From Streptomyces sp. XY006 (GTDB lineage: Bacteria > Actinomycetota > Actinomycetes > Streptomycetales > Streptomycetaceae), in contig NZ_NOKT01000011.1 of assembly GCF_002237655.1 (NCBI RefSeq), positions 182,176-246,175 of the forward strand: DNA of 64,000 nucleotides. Direction: 5' to 3'. Every line of letters begins with the position of its first letter. Position 1 is the first letter of the stretch. The notes below the pieces were generated by a model. That model did not search any database and was not told the origin of the DNA. It saw only the letters and a program-made list of their open reading frames with translations. This document shows, piece after piece, positions 49,545-57,304 of the stretch. The translations under genes were made by a program, and so were the position numbers.

Positions 49545-50012
49545 TCAGCTCCGGTTGGGCTGGAGAGCGGCGAGCGCCCGGTCGGCGTGCGCGTTCATCC
49601 GCAGCTCGCTGCGGATGACGTCCAGGACGGTGAAGTCCTGCGCTATGACGAACGTGGTGCGCTTGGTGGGGGCCAGGGAGAAGCCGCGCTTCACACCGAA
49701 CCGTTCCCGGACCGTGCCGTCGGCGTCGGAGAGCAGCGGCATGCCGAGGGCGTGCCGTCCGGCGAACTCGCGCTGCCGTTCGACGGCGTCGCCGCTGATG
49801 CCGACGGGCCGCGCGCCGGCGGCGGCGAACTCGGCGGCGAGGTCGCGGAAGTGGCAGGCCTGGGCGGTGCAGCCGGCGGTGAGGGCGGCCGGGTAGAAGA
49901 AGAGCACGACCGGCCCTTCGGCGAGCAGTGCGGACAGGCTGCGTTCGGTGCCGGTCTCGTCGGGCAGGGTGAAGTCGTCGACCTTGTCCCCGGCCTCCAC
50001 GCGCGCGCTCAC
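49545..50012 (-). CDS. Peroxiredoxin (BCP/PrxQ type)
   Basis: A 155-residue protein, GTG at 50012 overlapping the upstream stop. The thioredoxin fold starts with GDKVDDFTLPDETGTERSLSALL. LFFYPAALTAGCTAQACHFRD carries the peroxidatic Cys and, five residues later, the resolving Cys typical of PrxQ. Here TAGCTAQAC is spaced as expected. It reduces hydroperoxides using thioredoxin. It is coupled to a DoxX-like membrane protein gene, suggesting a redox unit. Confidence 0.92.
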   Translation of the reverse strand: MSARVEAGDKVDDFTLPDETGTERSLSALLAEGPVVLFFYPAALTAGCTAQACHFRDLAAEFAAAGARPVGISGDAVERQREFAGRHALGMPLLSDADGTVRERFGVKRGFSLAPTKRTTFVIAQDFTVLDVIRSELRMNAHADRALAALQPNRS

Positions 50013-50389
50013 GACCGGCCCTGCGCGTTCCGGGCGACACCGCGCGCCCAGAGCACCAGGGGCACCTGCAGGGGCAGCCGGCCGAAGGCGGCGGCCTTCT
50101 GCGGGGTGGGGCGGTGGCGCCAGTCGGCGGCCATCTTCGCGTTGGCGGGGAACACGCCGACGAAGAACGCGGCCGTGGCCAGCGCGGCCGTCCTGCGGGT
50201 CCGGGGCAGCGCGAGACCGGCGGCCAGGGCGAGTTCCACGGCGCCGCTGGCGTAGGTCCAGGTCCGGGGCTTGCCCGGCAGAGCGTCCGGGACGATCGCG
50301 TCGAAGGGGCGCGGGGCGGCGAAGTGGGCGACGCCCGCGGTGGCCAGCAGGCCGGCGAGCAGCAGGGGCGAGCGGTCGGACCGGGGCAC
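50009..50389 (-). CDS. DoxX-like small membrane protein
   Basis: A 126-residue protein, GTG at 50389 behind AAGGAGG. Four hydrophobic segments (LLLAGLLATAGVAHFAA, YASGAVELALAAGLALP, TAALATAAFFVGVFPAN and a final LPLQVPLVLWARGVA) fit the DoxX fold. It is translationally coupled to the peroxiredoxin gene. Likely role is membrane-associated redox protection. Confidence 0.8.
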   Translation of the reverse strand: MPRSDRSPLLLAGLLATAGVAHFAAPRPFDAIVPDALPGKPRTWTYASGAVELALAAGLALPRTRRTAALATAAFFVGVFPANAKMAADWRHRPTPQKAAAFGRLPLQVPLVLWARGVARNAQGRS

Positions 50390-50417
50390 GGTTCCTCCTT
50401 GGGGGGCCTGCCGCGCG

Positions 50418-50437
50418 ATATTACTGGACGGTAGTCA
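50418..50437 (-). promoter_or_regulatory. Promoter/operator candidate for DoxX-peroxiredoxin pair
   Basis: On the minus strand a strong -10-like TAATAT at 50423-50418 lies about 30 bases upstream of the GTG. It overlaps TTACTGGACGGTAGTCA (50421-50437), which has ACT/AGT-type dyad ends resembling a TetR-type site. The -35 is unclear. Confidence 0.35.
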
Positions 50438-50439
50438 GG

Positions 50440-51201
50440 TCAGTCGCCCCGCCCCCGCGAACGCCGGTGATGGGTGCCGGGCGTGTAGCCGAACGAGCGG
50501 CGGAAGACATCGATGAACGCGCTGGCGGAGGACCAGCCGCAACGGTGGGCGACGGTGGTGACGGGCAGGCCGTCGGCCAGCATCCGCAGGGCGTGGTAGA
50601 GCCGCGACTGGGTGCGCCACTGCGGGAAGGTCATGCCGAACTCGGCGCGGAAGAGGCGGCTGAGGGTGCGCTCCCCGGCCCCGGTGGCGGCACCGAGCGC
50701 GGCGAGAGTGCGCGCGTCGGCCGGGTCGGCGTGCACGAGCGCGCAGACGGCGGCGAGCCGGGGGTCGGTGGGGGTGGGCAGCCGCAGCGGCAGCTGGGGC
50801 GAGAGGCGCAACTGGTCGCACAGCACGGCCCGCAGCCGCCGCCGCTCTGGGCTGTCGTCGCCGGGGTCCCGGGTGTAGGCGAGGATCAGCTCGCGCAGCA
50901 GGGGGCTGACGGCGAGGACGGCCGGGTGGTCCAGCCCGAGGGGGTTGTCGCGTGCGGGCAGGCCCACCAGGTGCAGGTCGAGACGGCCGTGGGCGCGGTG
51001 GGCGTGCACGGTACCGGCCGGCACCCACAGGGCGCGGGTGCCGGGGGCGAACCAGGTGCCGGCCTCGGTGCTGACCTCCACGACTCCGGAGCCCGCGTAG
51101 ACGATCTGGTGGTCGTCGTGCCGGTGGGCGTCCATGCGGTCGCCGGCCATGAGCCGCTGGGCCCGGGTCGGCGCCGTCGGGGTGTGGCGGATGTTCGGCA
51201 C
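50440..51201 (-). CDS. AraC-family transcriptional regulator
   Basis: A 253-residue protein, GTG at 51201. The N-terminal cupin-like sensor domain has MDAHRHDDHQIVYAGSGVVEV and WFAPGTRALWVPAGTVHAHRAHG. The C-terminal AraC DNA-binding unit includes RTLSRLFRAEFGMTFPQWRTQSRLYHALRML and the second helix-turn-helix GWSSASAFIDVFRRSFGYTPG. It is divergent from an MFS exporter by 55 bp and likely regulates it. The effector is unknown. Confidence 0.92.
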   Translation of the reverse strand: MPNIRHTPTAPTRAQRLMAGDRMDAHRHDDHQIVYAGSGVVEVSTEAGTWFAPGTRALWVPAGTVHAHRAHGRLDLHLVGLPARDNPLGLDHPAVLAVSPLLRELILAYTRDPGDDSPERRRLRAVLCDQLRLSPQLPLRLPTPTDPRLAAVCALVHADPADARTLAALGAATGAGERTLSRLFRAEFGMTFPQWRTQSRLYHALRMLADGLPVTTVAHRCGWSSASAFIDVFRRSFGYTPGTHHRRSRGRGD

Positions 51202-51255
51202 AGTCCGGCAGATTATCGGAAGCGGGCCAGGCGGCGCGCGGACGACGATTCCCGG

Positions 51256-52485
51256 GTGACCACCTCACCCCTGAGCCCCGGCCGCGGCCGGCGCCACCCC
51301 CGCCGACCGACCCGACCCGTCGCCCGGATGTCCGTCGGGCACGCCTGCGTGGACGTCTACCAGGGGGCCGTGGCGGCCCTGGTGCCGTACTTCGTCGCCG
51401 AGCGCGCCTACTCCTACGCCGCCGCGTCGGGTGTCGTCCTGGCGGCGTCCCTGCTGTCGTCCCTCGTGCAGCCGCTGTTCGGGGTGCTCACCGACCGGTG
51501 GGCGATGCCGTGGCTGCTGCCGCTGAGCGCGCTGACGGCCGGCGCGGGCGTCGCGCTGAGCGGGGTGACCGGCTCCTACCCGCTGACGCTGGCGGTGGTC
51601 GCGCTGTCGGGCCTGGGCGTGGCGGCCTACCATCCGGAGGCCGCCCGGTTGGCACGGGTGGTGGCGGGCGGCCGGCACACGGGGATGAGCTGGTTCTCCT
51701 TCGGCGGCAACGCCGGTTTCGCCCTGGCGCCCCTGCTGGTCTTCGCCGTCATGGCGGCGGGCGGCCTGCCCGCCTCTCCCCTGCTGGCGATCCCGGCCGT
51801 GCTCGGCGCCGTGCTGTGCGCGACGGCGGTGCGCTCGGCCGGCTCCGGCATCAGGGGTGCGGGTCTGCCGGTGGCCGCGGGCCGGGACGACTGGGCGTCC
51901 TTCCTGCGGCTGTCGGGGGCCGTGGTCTGCCGGTCGGTGGTGTTCGTGGGCCTCGGGGCGTTCGTCTCGCTGTACGTGCGGCAGCGCACCGGCGGCGGGG
52001 AGGCGGCCGGTACGGCGGCGCTGTTCGTCCTCTACGCCGGAGGCGCGGTGGGGACGCTCGCCGGGGGCAGGCTGGCCGAGCGGTACGGGCGGCTGGCCGT
52101 GGTCCGAAGGTCGTACGCCCTGACGGTCCCGGCCGTGGCCGGGCTGGTCCTGGTGCCCGGGCCGGCGGTGTACCTGTTCGCCGCGCTGACGTCCGCGGGC
52201 CTGTACGTGCCGTTCTCGCTGCACCTCACCCTGGGCCAGGACTTCCTGCCCCGGCGGACGGGCACCGCGAGCGGGGTGACGCTGGGCCTGACGGTGAGCG
52301 TGGGCGGTCTCGCGGCGCCCGCGATCGGGGCGCTGGCCGACGCGACCTCCCTGCGGACGGCGCTGCTGCCGTTGATCGCCCTGCCCGCGGTGGGAGGGCT
52401 GCTGCTGTGCGGGCTGCGCGAACCCGCCGCCCCGGGAGCCGTGGCCGCGCAGCGGACGGACCCCCGTGACCCGGCGCCACGGTGA
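51256..52485 (+). CDS. MFS exporter, fosmidomycin-resistance-like
   Basis: A 409-residue transporter, GTG at 51256. The first helix has HACVDVYQGAVAALVPYFVAE, matching the fosmidomycin-resistance (Fsr) branch, and GLGVAAYHPEAARLARVVAGG is another Fsr-type block. About eleven or twelve hydrophobic segments follow, with RRTGTASGVTLGLTVSVGGL near the C-terminus. It is divergent from an AraC regulator with a shared control region. Substrate unknown. Confidence 0.9.
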   Translation: MTTSPLSPGRGRRHPRRPTRPVARMSVGHACVDVYQGAVAALVPYFVAERAYSYAAASGVVLAASLLSSLVQPLFGVLTDRWAMPWLLPLSALTAGAGVALSGVTGSYPLTLAVVALSGLGVAAYHPEAARLARVVAGGRHTGMSWFSFGGNAGFALAPLLVFAVMAAGGLPASPLLAIPAVLGAVLCATAVRSAGSGIRGAGLPVAAGRDDWASFLRLSGAVVCRSVVFVGLGAFVSLYVRQRTGGGEAAGTAALFVLYAGGAVGTLAGGRLAERYGRLAVVRRSYALTVPAVAGLVLVPGPAVYLFAALTSAGLYVPFSLHLTLGQDFLPRRTGTASGVTLGLTVSVGGLAAPAIGALADATSLRTALLPLIALPAVGGLLLCGLREPAAPGAVAAQRTDPRDPAPR

Positions 52486-52503
52486 CGGAGGCCGGAGCCG
52501 ACC

Positions 52504-52596
52504 TCGGCTCACACCGTAGTCGGCTCACACCGAACGCGCCTCACACCACAGTCGGCTCACACCACAGTCGGCTCACACCGAAGCCGCCTCACTCCG
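52504..52596. repeat. Six-copy imperfect tandem repeat, exact 16-bp period
   Basis: Copies of TCGGCTCACACC(G/A) start at 52504, 52520, 52536, 52552, 52568 and 52584; the third and sixth copies are degenerate. The array fills the gap between the MFS stop and the MarR stop, and its last copy contains the MarR stop codon. Reading on the minus strand each unit contains GGTGTGAGCC. Confidence 0.8.
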
Positions 52597-53110
52597 GTCG
52601 GGGGCTCGTCCCGGCCGGCCGCGGCTCCGGCTCCTCCTCCACCGCGTGTGCCAGGAAGTCGTCCACCATGCGGTGGAACAGCGTGGCGAGGTGCCGCAGC
52701 TCCTCGGGCGACCAGTCCGACAGGGCCACCTGCATGCCGCGCACGCCGGCCTCACGGACCTTGGTGATGGCCTGCCGGCCGGCGTCGGTGAGTTCGATGC
52801 GCTGGGCGCGGCGGTCGTCCGGGTCGGGGACGCGGGTGACGTATCCGGACTTCTGCAACTGCTGCACCGTGCGCGTGACGTGCGAGGCCTCCACGCCCAG
52901 CCGTGCCGCGAGCTCCCCCGGCCGCAGCGGCTCGGAGTCGGCGACCTGCCGCAGCAGCGCCACCGCGGCCCGGTCCAGCGGGACGCCCGCCAGGGCCATC
53001 AGCCGGTCGTGCTGACGGGCACGCGTGCTGAGGTAGGTGATCCTGGTCAGCGCGCGCTCGATCTCGACGACTTCGGCCGACGGACGGTCGGGCAGCGGTG
53101 GTGTGGGCAT
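52589..53110 (-). CDS. MarR-family transcriptional regulator
   Basis: A 173-residue winged-helix regulator, ATG at 53110. The HTH is LRPGELAARLGVEASHVTRTVQQLQ and the wing KSGYVTRVPDPDDRRAQRIELTDAGR. The dimerisation helices lie at both ends. A TAAAGT -10-like element seven bases upstream of the ATG, with no ribosome-binding site, suggests a leaderless mRNA. A TTG(N7)CAA site overlaps the promoter. It probably autoregulates. It is convergent with the MFS exporter, so its target may lie elsewhere. Confidence 0.93.
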   Translation of the reverse strand: MPTPPLPDRPSAEVVEIERALTRITYLSTRARQHDRLMALAGVPLDRAAVALLRQVADSEPLRPGELAARLGVEASHVTRTVQQLQKSGYVTRVPDPDDRRAQRIELTDAGRQAITKVREAGVRGMQVALSDWSPEELRHLATLFHRMVDDFLAHAVEEEPEPRPAGTSPRPE

Positions 53111-53117
53111 ACGCCCG

Positions 53118-53144
53118 ACTTTACCATCTCGTTGCCTAACTCAA
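53118..53144 (-). promoter_or_regulatory. MarR promoter with operator-like dyad
   Basis: -10-like TAAAGT (minus strand, 53123-53118), and TTGAGTTAGGCAA (complement of 53132-53144) in the -35/spacer region. The TTG...CAA ends form a partial dyad of the kind bound by MarR proteins. Likely an autoregulatory site. Confidence 0.5.
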
Positions 53145-53258
53145 GTAAATGGGGCGCCGGTCCTCGCCGCCGGGACGCGCCGCTTCGGTCAGCGCCGTTC
53201 AGGGGAAAGACGCGCCATCCGGGCGTGACCCCGCCCCGGTCCGTCGAGAACTCAACGC

Positions 53259-54239
53259 GTGGACCTGCCGCTGATCCCGCCCATGCTCGCCACGTCCGGC
53301 TCCCTGCCGCCCGCCGCGCAGGACACCCGCTGGGCCTACGAGACCAAGCAGGACGGCCAGCGCGTGGTGGCGTACCTCCCCGGTGACGGCACTGTGCTGC
53401 TGCGGGCCCGCTCGGGGGACGAGATCACCGCCGCCTACCCGGAGCTGGGCCCGCTGGGCACCGCCCTCGGGGCCACGCCCGCCGTGCTGGACGGCGAGAT
53501 CCTGGCCCTGGACGCCCAGGGCCGTGCGAACTTCCAGTTGCTGCAGTCCCGGATGGGCCTGGCCCACGCCCCGGCGAGGGCCGCGCGACGGGCGGCGGAG
53601 GTGCCGGTCCATCTCGTGCTGTTCGACGTGATGCACCTGGCCGGCCGGTCACTGCTCCGGCTCCCCTACGCGCGGCGCCGCGCGGCACTGGAGGACCTCG
53701 GCCTGGCCGGGCCCTCCTGGTCGACCCCGGCAGCGATCGTCGGCCACGGCGCGGAGGCCCTGCGCGCCACCCGGGAGCACGGCATGGAGGGCCTGGTCTG
53801 CAAGCGGCTGGACTCGGTGTACGAGCCGGGCGTGCGCTCCCGGGCCTGGATCAAGATCCGCAACATGCTCACCGAGGACGTCCTGGTCGGCGGCTGGCAG
53901 CCGGGCAAGGGCCGGCTCACCGGGCTGCCGGGCGCGGTGCTGGTCGGGCAGCGCGCCGCGGGACGGCTGCGCTACGTCGGCAGCGTGGGCACCGGCTGGA
54001 GCGAGGCCGAGCGCACCGAGCTGGCCGGGCTGCTGGCGGCCGCCGCGACGGACGCCTGCCCCTTCGACCCGGCCCCGCGCGCCCCGGGCGCGCACTGGGT
54101 CGTCCCCCGGCTGGTCGGCGAGGTCCGCTACAGCACCCGCACCCGGGAGGGGCTGCTGCGCCAGCCGTCCTGGCTGCGGCTGCGGCCGGACCTCGCACCC
54201 GAGGAGGCCGCGGCAGACATCCCGGACGACCTGGTCTGA
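53259..54239 (+). CDS. ATP-dependent DNA ligase (LigD ligase-domain-like)
   Basis: A 326-residue stand-alone ligase, GTG at 53259. The adenylation motif KxDG is present as YETKQDGQR (Lys30). DGEILALDAQGRANF (motif III), MHLAGRS, and EGLVCKRLDSVYEPGVRSRAWIKIRN (motifs IV/V) follow. The C-terminal OB-fold includes VLVGGWQPGKGRLTGLPGAVLVG. It matches the ligase part of actinobacterial LigD and LigC-type enzymes used in non-homologous end joining. No Ku or polymerase-domain gene is next to it in this window. Confidence 0.93.
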   Translation: MDLPLIPPMLATSGSLPPAAQDTRWAYETKQDGQRVVAYLPGDGTVLLRARSGDEITAAYPELGPLGTALGATPAVLDGEILALDAQGRANFQLLQSRMGLAHAPARAARRAAEVPVHLVLFDVMHLAGRSLLRLPYARRRAALEDLGLAGPSWSTPAAIVGHGAEALRATREHGMEGLVCKRLDSVYEPGVRSRAWIKIRNMLTEDVLVGGWQPGKGRLTGLPGAVLVGQRAAGRLRYVGSVGTGWSEAERTELAGLLAAAATDACPFDPAPRAPGAHWVVPRLVGEVRYSTRTREGLLRQPSWLRLRPDLAPEEAAADIPDDLV

Positions 54240-54313
54240 ACCGGCGCTCCGGGCGCCAACTATTGGGCTGCGATTCACCGTTGGGACCTCCCGCCCCTCT
54301 TGGCATGGACGCG

Positions 54314-54331
54314 TTCAGCCTGGAAGCTGAA
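54314..54331. repeat. Small inverted repeat upstream of the NLP gene
   Basis: TTCAGC, six bases, GCTGAA. It lies about 50 bp before the start of the secreted NLP gene and could be an operator or a short leader hairpin. A 10-base direct repeat TTGGGCTGCG (54263 and 54353) flanks it. Confidence 0.4.
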
Positions 54332-54379
54332 CCTCCCTTTCCCCCACAGCCGTTGGGCTGCGCCCAAGAGGAGGACGCA

Positions 54380-55153
54380 GTGTCGTCACGCCCGTTCGCA
54401 TCGCGCAGGAGATGGCTCACCGGGGCAGCCGGTGCCGCCGTCCTGGTCCTCGCCTTCCCCGCCACGGCCTTCGCCGCCCCGCCGCCGGCCCTGCCCGCCA
54501 ACGCGGAGGCGCTGGAGCGGACCTACCAGCCCGCCTACGACTACGACACCGACGGCTGCTACTCCTCGGCCGCGATCGGCCCCGACGGGGCCGTCAACGG
54601 CGGGCTCAACCCGACCGGCGCCCTGAACGGCAACTGCCGGGACGCCTCCGACCTGGACAACACCAACGGCTACTCGCGCTACAAGTGCAACAACGGCTGG
54701 TGCGCGATCCTGTACGCCCTGTACTTCGAGAAGGACCAGGCCCTGCCGGGCAGCAGCATCGGCGGCCACCGGCACGACTTCGAGCACGTCGCCGTGTGGG
54801 TGCAGGACAACCAGGTCAAGTACGTCTCGACGTCCAACCACGGCTCGTTCACCGTGCACGCCGCGTCCTCGGTCCGCTTCGAGGGCACGCACCCGAAGAT
54901 CGTGTACCACAAGGACGGCATCAGCACGCACTGCTTCCGGGCGGCCAACTCCAACGACGAGCCGCCGGAGAACCACAAGGGCACCTGGCAGTACCCGCCG
55001 CTGGTCGGCTGGAACGGCTATCCGGCCGGTGTGCGCGACAAGCTCACGTCGTACAACTTCGGCAGCGCCAACTTCGGCCTGAAGGACGCGAGTTTCGCGA
55101 GCCATCTGGCCTCGGCCAAGCCGTCGGGCATCGCCTTCGACCCGAACGCCTGA
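54380..55153 (+). CDS. Secreted NPP1/NLP-family (necrosis-inducing-like) protein
   Basis: A 257-residue protein from the GTG at 54380 behind AGAGGAGG. An N-terminal signal peptide ([21 protein letters not shown]) ends near AFA-APPP. The heptapeptide GHRHDFE (residues 129-135) stands for the canonical GHRHDWE of NPP1/NLP proteins, with Phe for Trp. [29 protein letters not shown] and a later HCFRAAN give four cysteines in two likely disulfides. Family members bind plant sphingolipids and cause leaf necrosis; some bacterial ones are non-toxic. The substitution could alter metal binding or toxicity. Confidence 0.93.
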   Translation: MSSRPFASRRRWLTGAAGAAVLVLAFPATAFAAPPPALPANAEALERTYQPAYDYDTDGCYSSAAIGPDGAVNGGLNPTGALNGNCRDASDLDNTNGYSRYKCNNGWCAILYALYFEKDQALPGSSIGGHRHDFEHVAVWVQDNQVKYVSTSNHGSFTVHAASSVRFEGTHPKIVYHKDGISTHCFRAANSNDEPPENHKGTWQYPPLVGWNGYPAGVRDKLTSYNFGSANFGLKDASFASHLASAKPSGIAFDPNA

Positions 55154-55163
55154 TCCCGCCCCG

Positions 55164-55194
55164 CCCGGCCGGGGGCCAAGCTCCCCCGGCCGGG
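55164..55194 (+). terminator. Strong hairpin after the NLP gene
   Basis: Perfect 12-bp arms (CCCGGCCGGGGG) with a 7-base loop, 11 bases after the stop. Confidence 0.8.
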
Positions 55195-55359
55195 TCCGGT
55201 ACCCGCCCCGCGTCCGATTGGCCGCCCCGGACGGCGCCGTGGCGTCCCCGTGTCCGTAGGGGAGCCGAGCGAGCCGCTCGCCCCGAACTGACGCTCGCCG
55301 GCGGGCGGGTGGGGGAGGTACGGCACGGACTCACCCGCATGAGGGTCTATCGTGTCGGC

Positions 55360-56295
55360 ATGTCCGTCCCCGAACTGATCCGCATCGTCTCCCGCGACTC
55401 CCCCATGGCCCTGGCTCAGGTGGAGCGCGTCCGGACCGAGCTGGCCGCCGCCCATCCCGGAGTGCGCACCGAGGTCGTCCCGGTGAAGACCACCGGCGAC
55501 AAGTGGCTGGGTGATCTGTCCCAGGTCGAGGGCAAGGGCGCGTTCACCAAGGAGGTCGACGCGGCGCTGCTGGCCGGCGAGGCCGACCTCGCCGTGCACT
55601 GCGTGAAGGACGTCCCCGCCGACCGGCCGCTCCCGGCGGGCACGGTGTTCGCCGCGTTCCTCAAGCGGGACGACATCCGCGACGCCCTGATCCACCCCGG
55701 CGGGCTGACCCTGGACGAGCTGCCGGCCGGGACCCGGATCGGCACCTCGTCGGTGCGCCGGGTCGCGCAACTGGCCGCCACGCACCCGCATCTGGAGTGC
55801 GTGCCGTTCCGGGGCAACGCCAACCGGCGGCTGGCGAAGCTGGCGGCGGGAGAGGCCGACGCCCTGCTGCTCGCCGTCTCCGGGCTGGAGCGCATCGGAC
55901 GGACGGACGTCATCAGCGAGATCCTCTCGACCGAGACGATGATGCCGCCCATCGGCGCGGGCGTGCTGGCGCTGCAGTGCCGCGAGGACGACGCCGACCT
56001 GATCGACGCGGTCAGCGGTCTGGGCGACCCGGACACCTACCGGGAGACCACCGCCGAGCGCATGTTCCTGCATGTGCTGCAGGGGCACTGCAACAGCCCG
56101 ATCGCCGGGTTCGCGCGGGTGGACCGCGGCGGTGAACTCTCCCTGCGGGCCTGCGTGTTCACCCCGGACGGCAAGACCCGGCTGAACGCCCACGAGTGGG
56201 CGGGCCGGCTCGATCCGGCCACGCTCGGCACCTCGGTCGCCGTGGCCCTGCTGCGTCAGGGCGCCCGCGAGATCATCGACGGCATCCCGCACTGA
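55360..56295 (+). CDS. hemC: Porphobilinogen deaminase paralogue (HemC-like)
   Basis: A 311-residue protein. The ATG at 55360 follows a TATCGT -10-like element by seven bases and has no ribosome-binding site, which points to a leaderless transcript; an ATG at 55339 is an alternative. The catalytic Asp84 is in [11 protein letters not shown], and [13 protein letters not shown] and [12 protein letters not shown] bind the polypyrrole substrate. The cofactor cysteine is Cys244 in [11 protein letters not shown], where the usual motif is GGCxxP. HemC makes hydroxymethylbilane. No other haem gene is adjacent, so this could be a second, specialised copy. Confidence 0.9.
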   Translation: MSVPELIRIVSRDSPMALAQVERVRTELAAAHPGVRTEVVPVKTTGDKWLGDLSQVEGKGAFTKEVDAALLAGEADLAVHCVKDVPADRPLPAGTVFAAFLKRDDIRDALIHPGGLTLDELPAGTRIGTSSVRRVAQLAATHPHLECVPFRGNANRRLAKLAAGEADALLLAVSGLERIGRTDVISEILSTETMMPPIGAGVLALQCREDDADLIDAVSGLGDPDTYRETTAERMFLHVLQGHCNSPIAGFARVDRGGELSLRACVFTPDGKTRLNAHEWAGRLDPATLGTSVAVALLRQGAREIIDGIPH

Positions 56296-56325
56296 TCTCC
56301 GCGGCGCCCGGCCGCTGACGCCGGA

Positions 56326-56847
56326 TCAGGCGGTGCCTTCCTCCGCCTGGTCCCGCAGGAACACGCTCACCTGGTGCGCCAGGCTGTCCCGCACCGCGCC
56401 CTGCTGGGCCTCCGCGGTCCCCGCGGGACCGCCGATGGAGCCCGACCACAGCCGCCGGCCGGTCCACTCGTCCTCGACCCGCAGCTGGACCTGGACGTCC
56501 ACCAGCCCCAGGGAGGCCTCGGGACCGGCGGCGTACAGCACGGCGGTGACCCGGCGCAGCGGATAGACGTCGAAGCCCTCGATGAACTGGGAGTTGCGCC
56601 AGTCGAGGAAGGCACTCTCGCCGTCGGGACCGACCCGGACGTCGATCTGACCGTCCTCCAGATGGATGCCGAGATGCCGGCTGCCCCGGTTCTCGACCGT
56701 GACGCGCAGACTGAAATACGTCAGCCCGTCGGCGGCGTCGTCCCGGCCGCGGGGCGGCTCGGACAGTTCCAGACGGTGGACGCGGACGCGCAGGCCGGCA
56801 TGTTCGTCGTACTCCTGCCAGTCCCCGACCACGTTCGGCTCGTACAC
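56326..56847 (-). CDS. Unknown beta-rich protein, 173 residues
   Basis: GTG at 56847 with GAGGTG upstream. The sequence GLRVRVHRLELSEPP and FSLRVTVENRGSRHLGIHLEDGQIDVRV resembles an Ig-like/DUF4352-type beta-sandwich, but I am not confident of the family. It continues with FLDWRNSQFIEGFDVYPLRRVTAVLYA. No signal peptide. It is convergent with the HemC-like gene and has a 457-bp region upstream. Function unknown. Confidence 0.65.
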   Translation of the reverse strand: MYEPNVVGDWQEYDEHAGLRVRVHRLELSEPPRGRDDAADGLTYFSLRVTVENRGSRHLGIHLEDGQIDVRVGPDGESAFLDWRNSQFIEGFDVYPLRRVTAVLYAAGPEASLGLVDVQVQLRVEDEWTGRRLWSGSIGGPAGTAEAQQGAVRDSLAHQVSVFLRDQAEEGTA

Positions 56848-57304
56848 ACTGCACCTCTCGACCTCTGGAAGCTGCTTCCTATCTGTGGTCTCAGCGCACT
56901 GTCAAATGAGCAGAATGCGCTGTGGCCAGGCAGTTCATCCCATTTGATCGGTGATCAAGCCGTGCCCAGCGGTTATCCGGAAACAAACGGAGAAAGCGCT
57001 TGCCCGGGCGTGCCGCACATCACTTCCAGGAGTGAAGATCACCGGGCCGGCCGGCCCGGATCTCCGGGTCCGGCCGAGGGGGGCGCGGAGGTTTCCGGTC
57101 GCCTCGACGGCGCCAAGGAGTCTCGAATGCCGTATTGTCGGAATTGATTCTTATGTCACTGCCCAGGGATGGGGAGTGAAGTGCTTCGGACAGGAGGCAC
57201 GTCCGTGGGAGCCGGCCTGCCGGGCCCCGGGTGCCCCGTGAGGTCCGCGTCCGCGCCTCCCATGGTGACCGTCCCTTCCGCACCTGCTCAGGGAGGTGCG
57301 CACC
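56848..57304. other. 457-bp intergenic region upstream of sigma factor gene
   Basis: Between an unknown leftward gene and the sigma factor gene. It is less GC-rich than its surroundings and contains a 15-bp interrupted palindrome (56944-56958). No protein family or RNA gene was recognised. It probably carries regulatory sites for both flanking genes. Confidence 0.5.
56944..56958. promoter_or_regulatory. Interrupted palindrome TTGATC-GGT-GATCAA
   Basis: Perfect 6-bp arms with a 3-base centre, a typical size for a dimeric repressor site. It lies about 100 bp upstream of the leftward unknown gene and 350 bp before the sigma factor gene. Confidence 0.45.

Noticed and set aside
52504..52596. CRISPR array
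   Set aside because: Unit spacing is only 16 bp with no true spacers, and no Cas genes are nearby. It is a simple tandem repeat.
56951..57241. Small gene in the intergenic region upstream of the sigma gene
   Set aside because: No ribosome-binding site, no family resemblance and non-protein-like composition.
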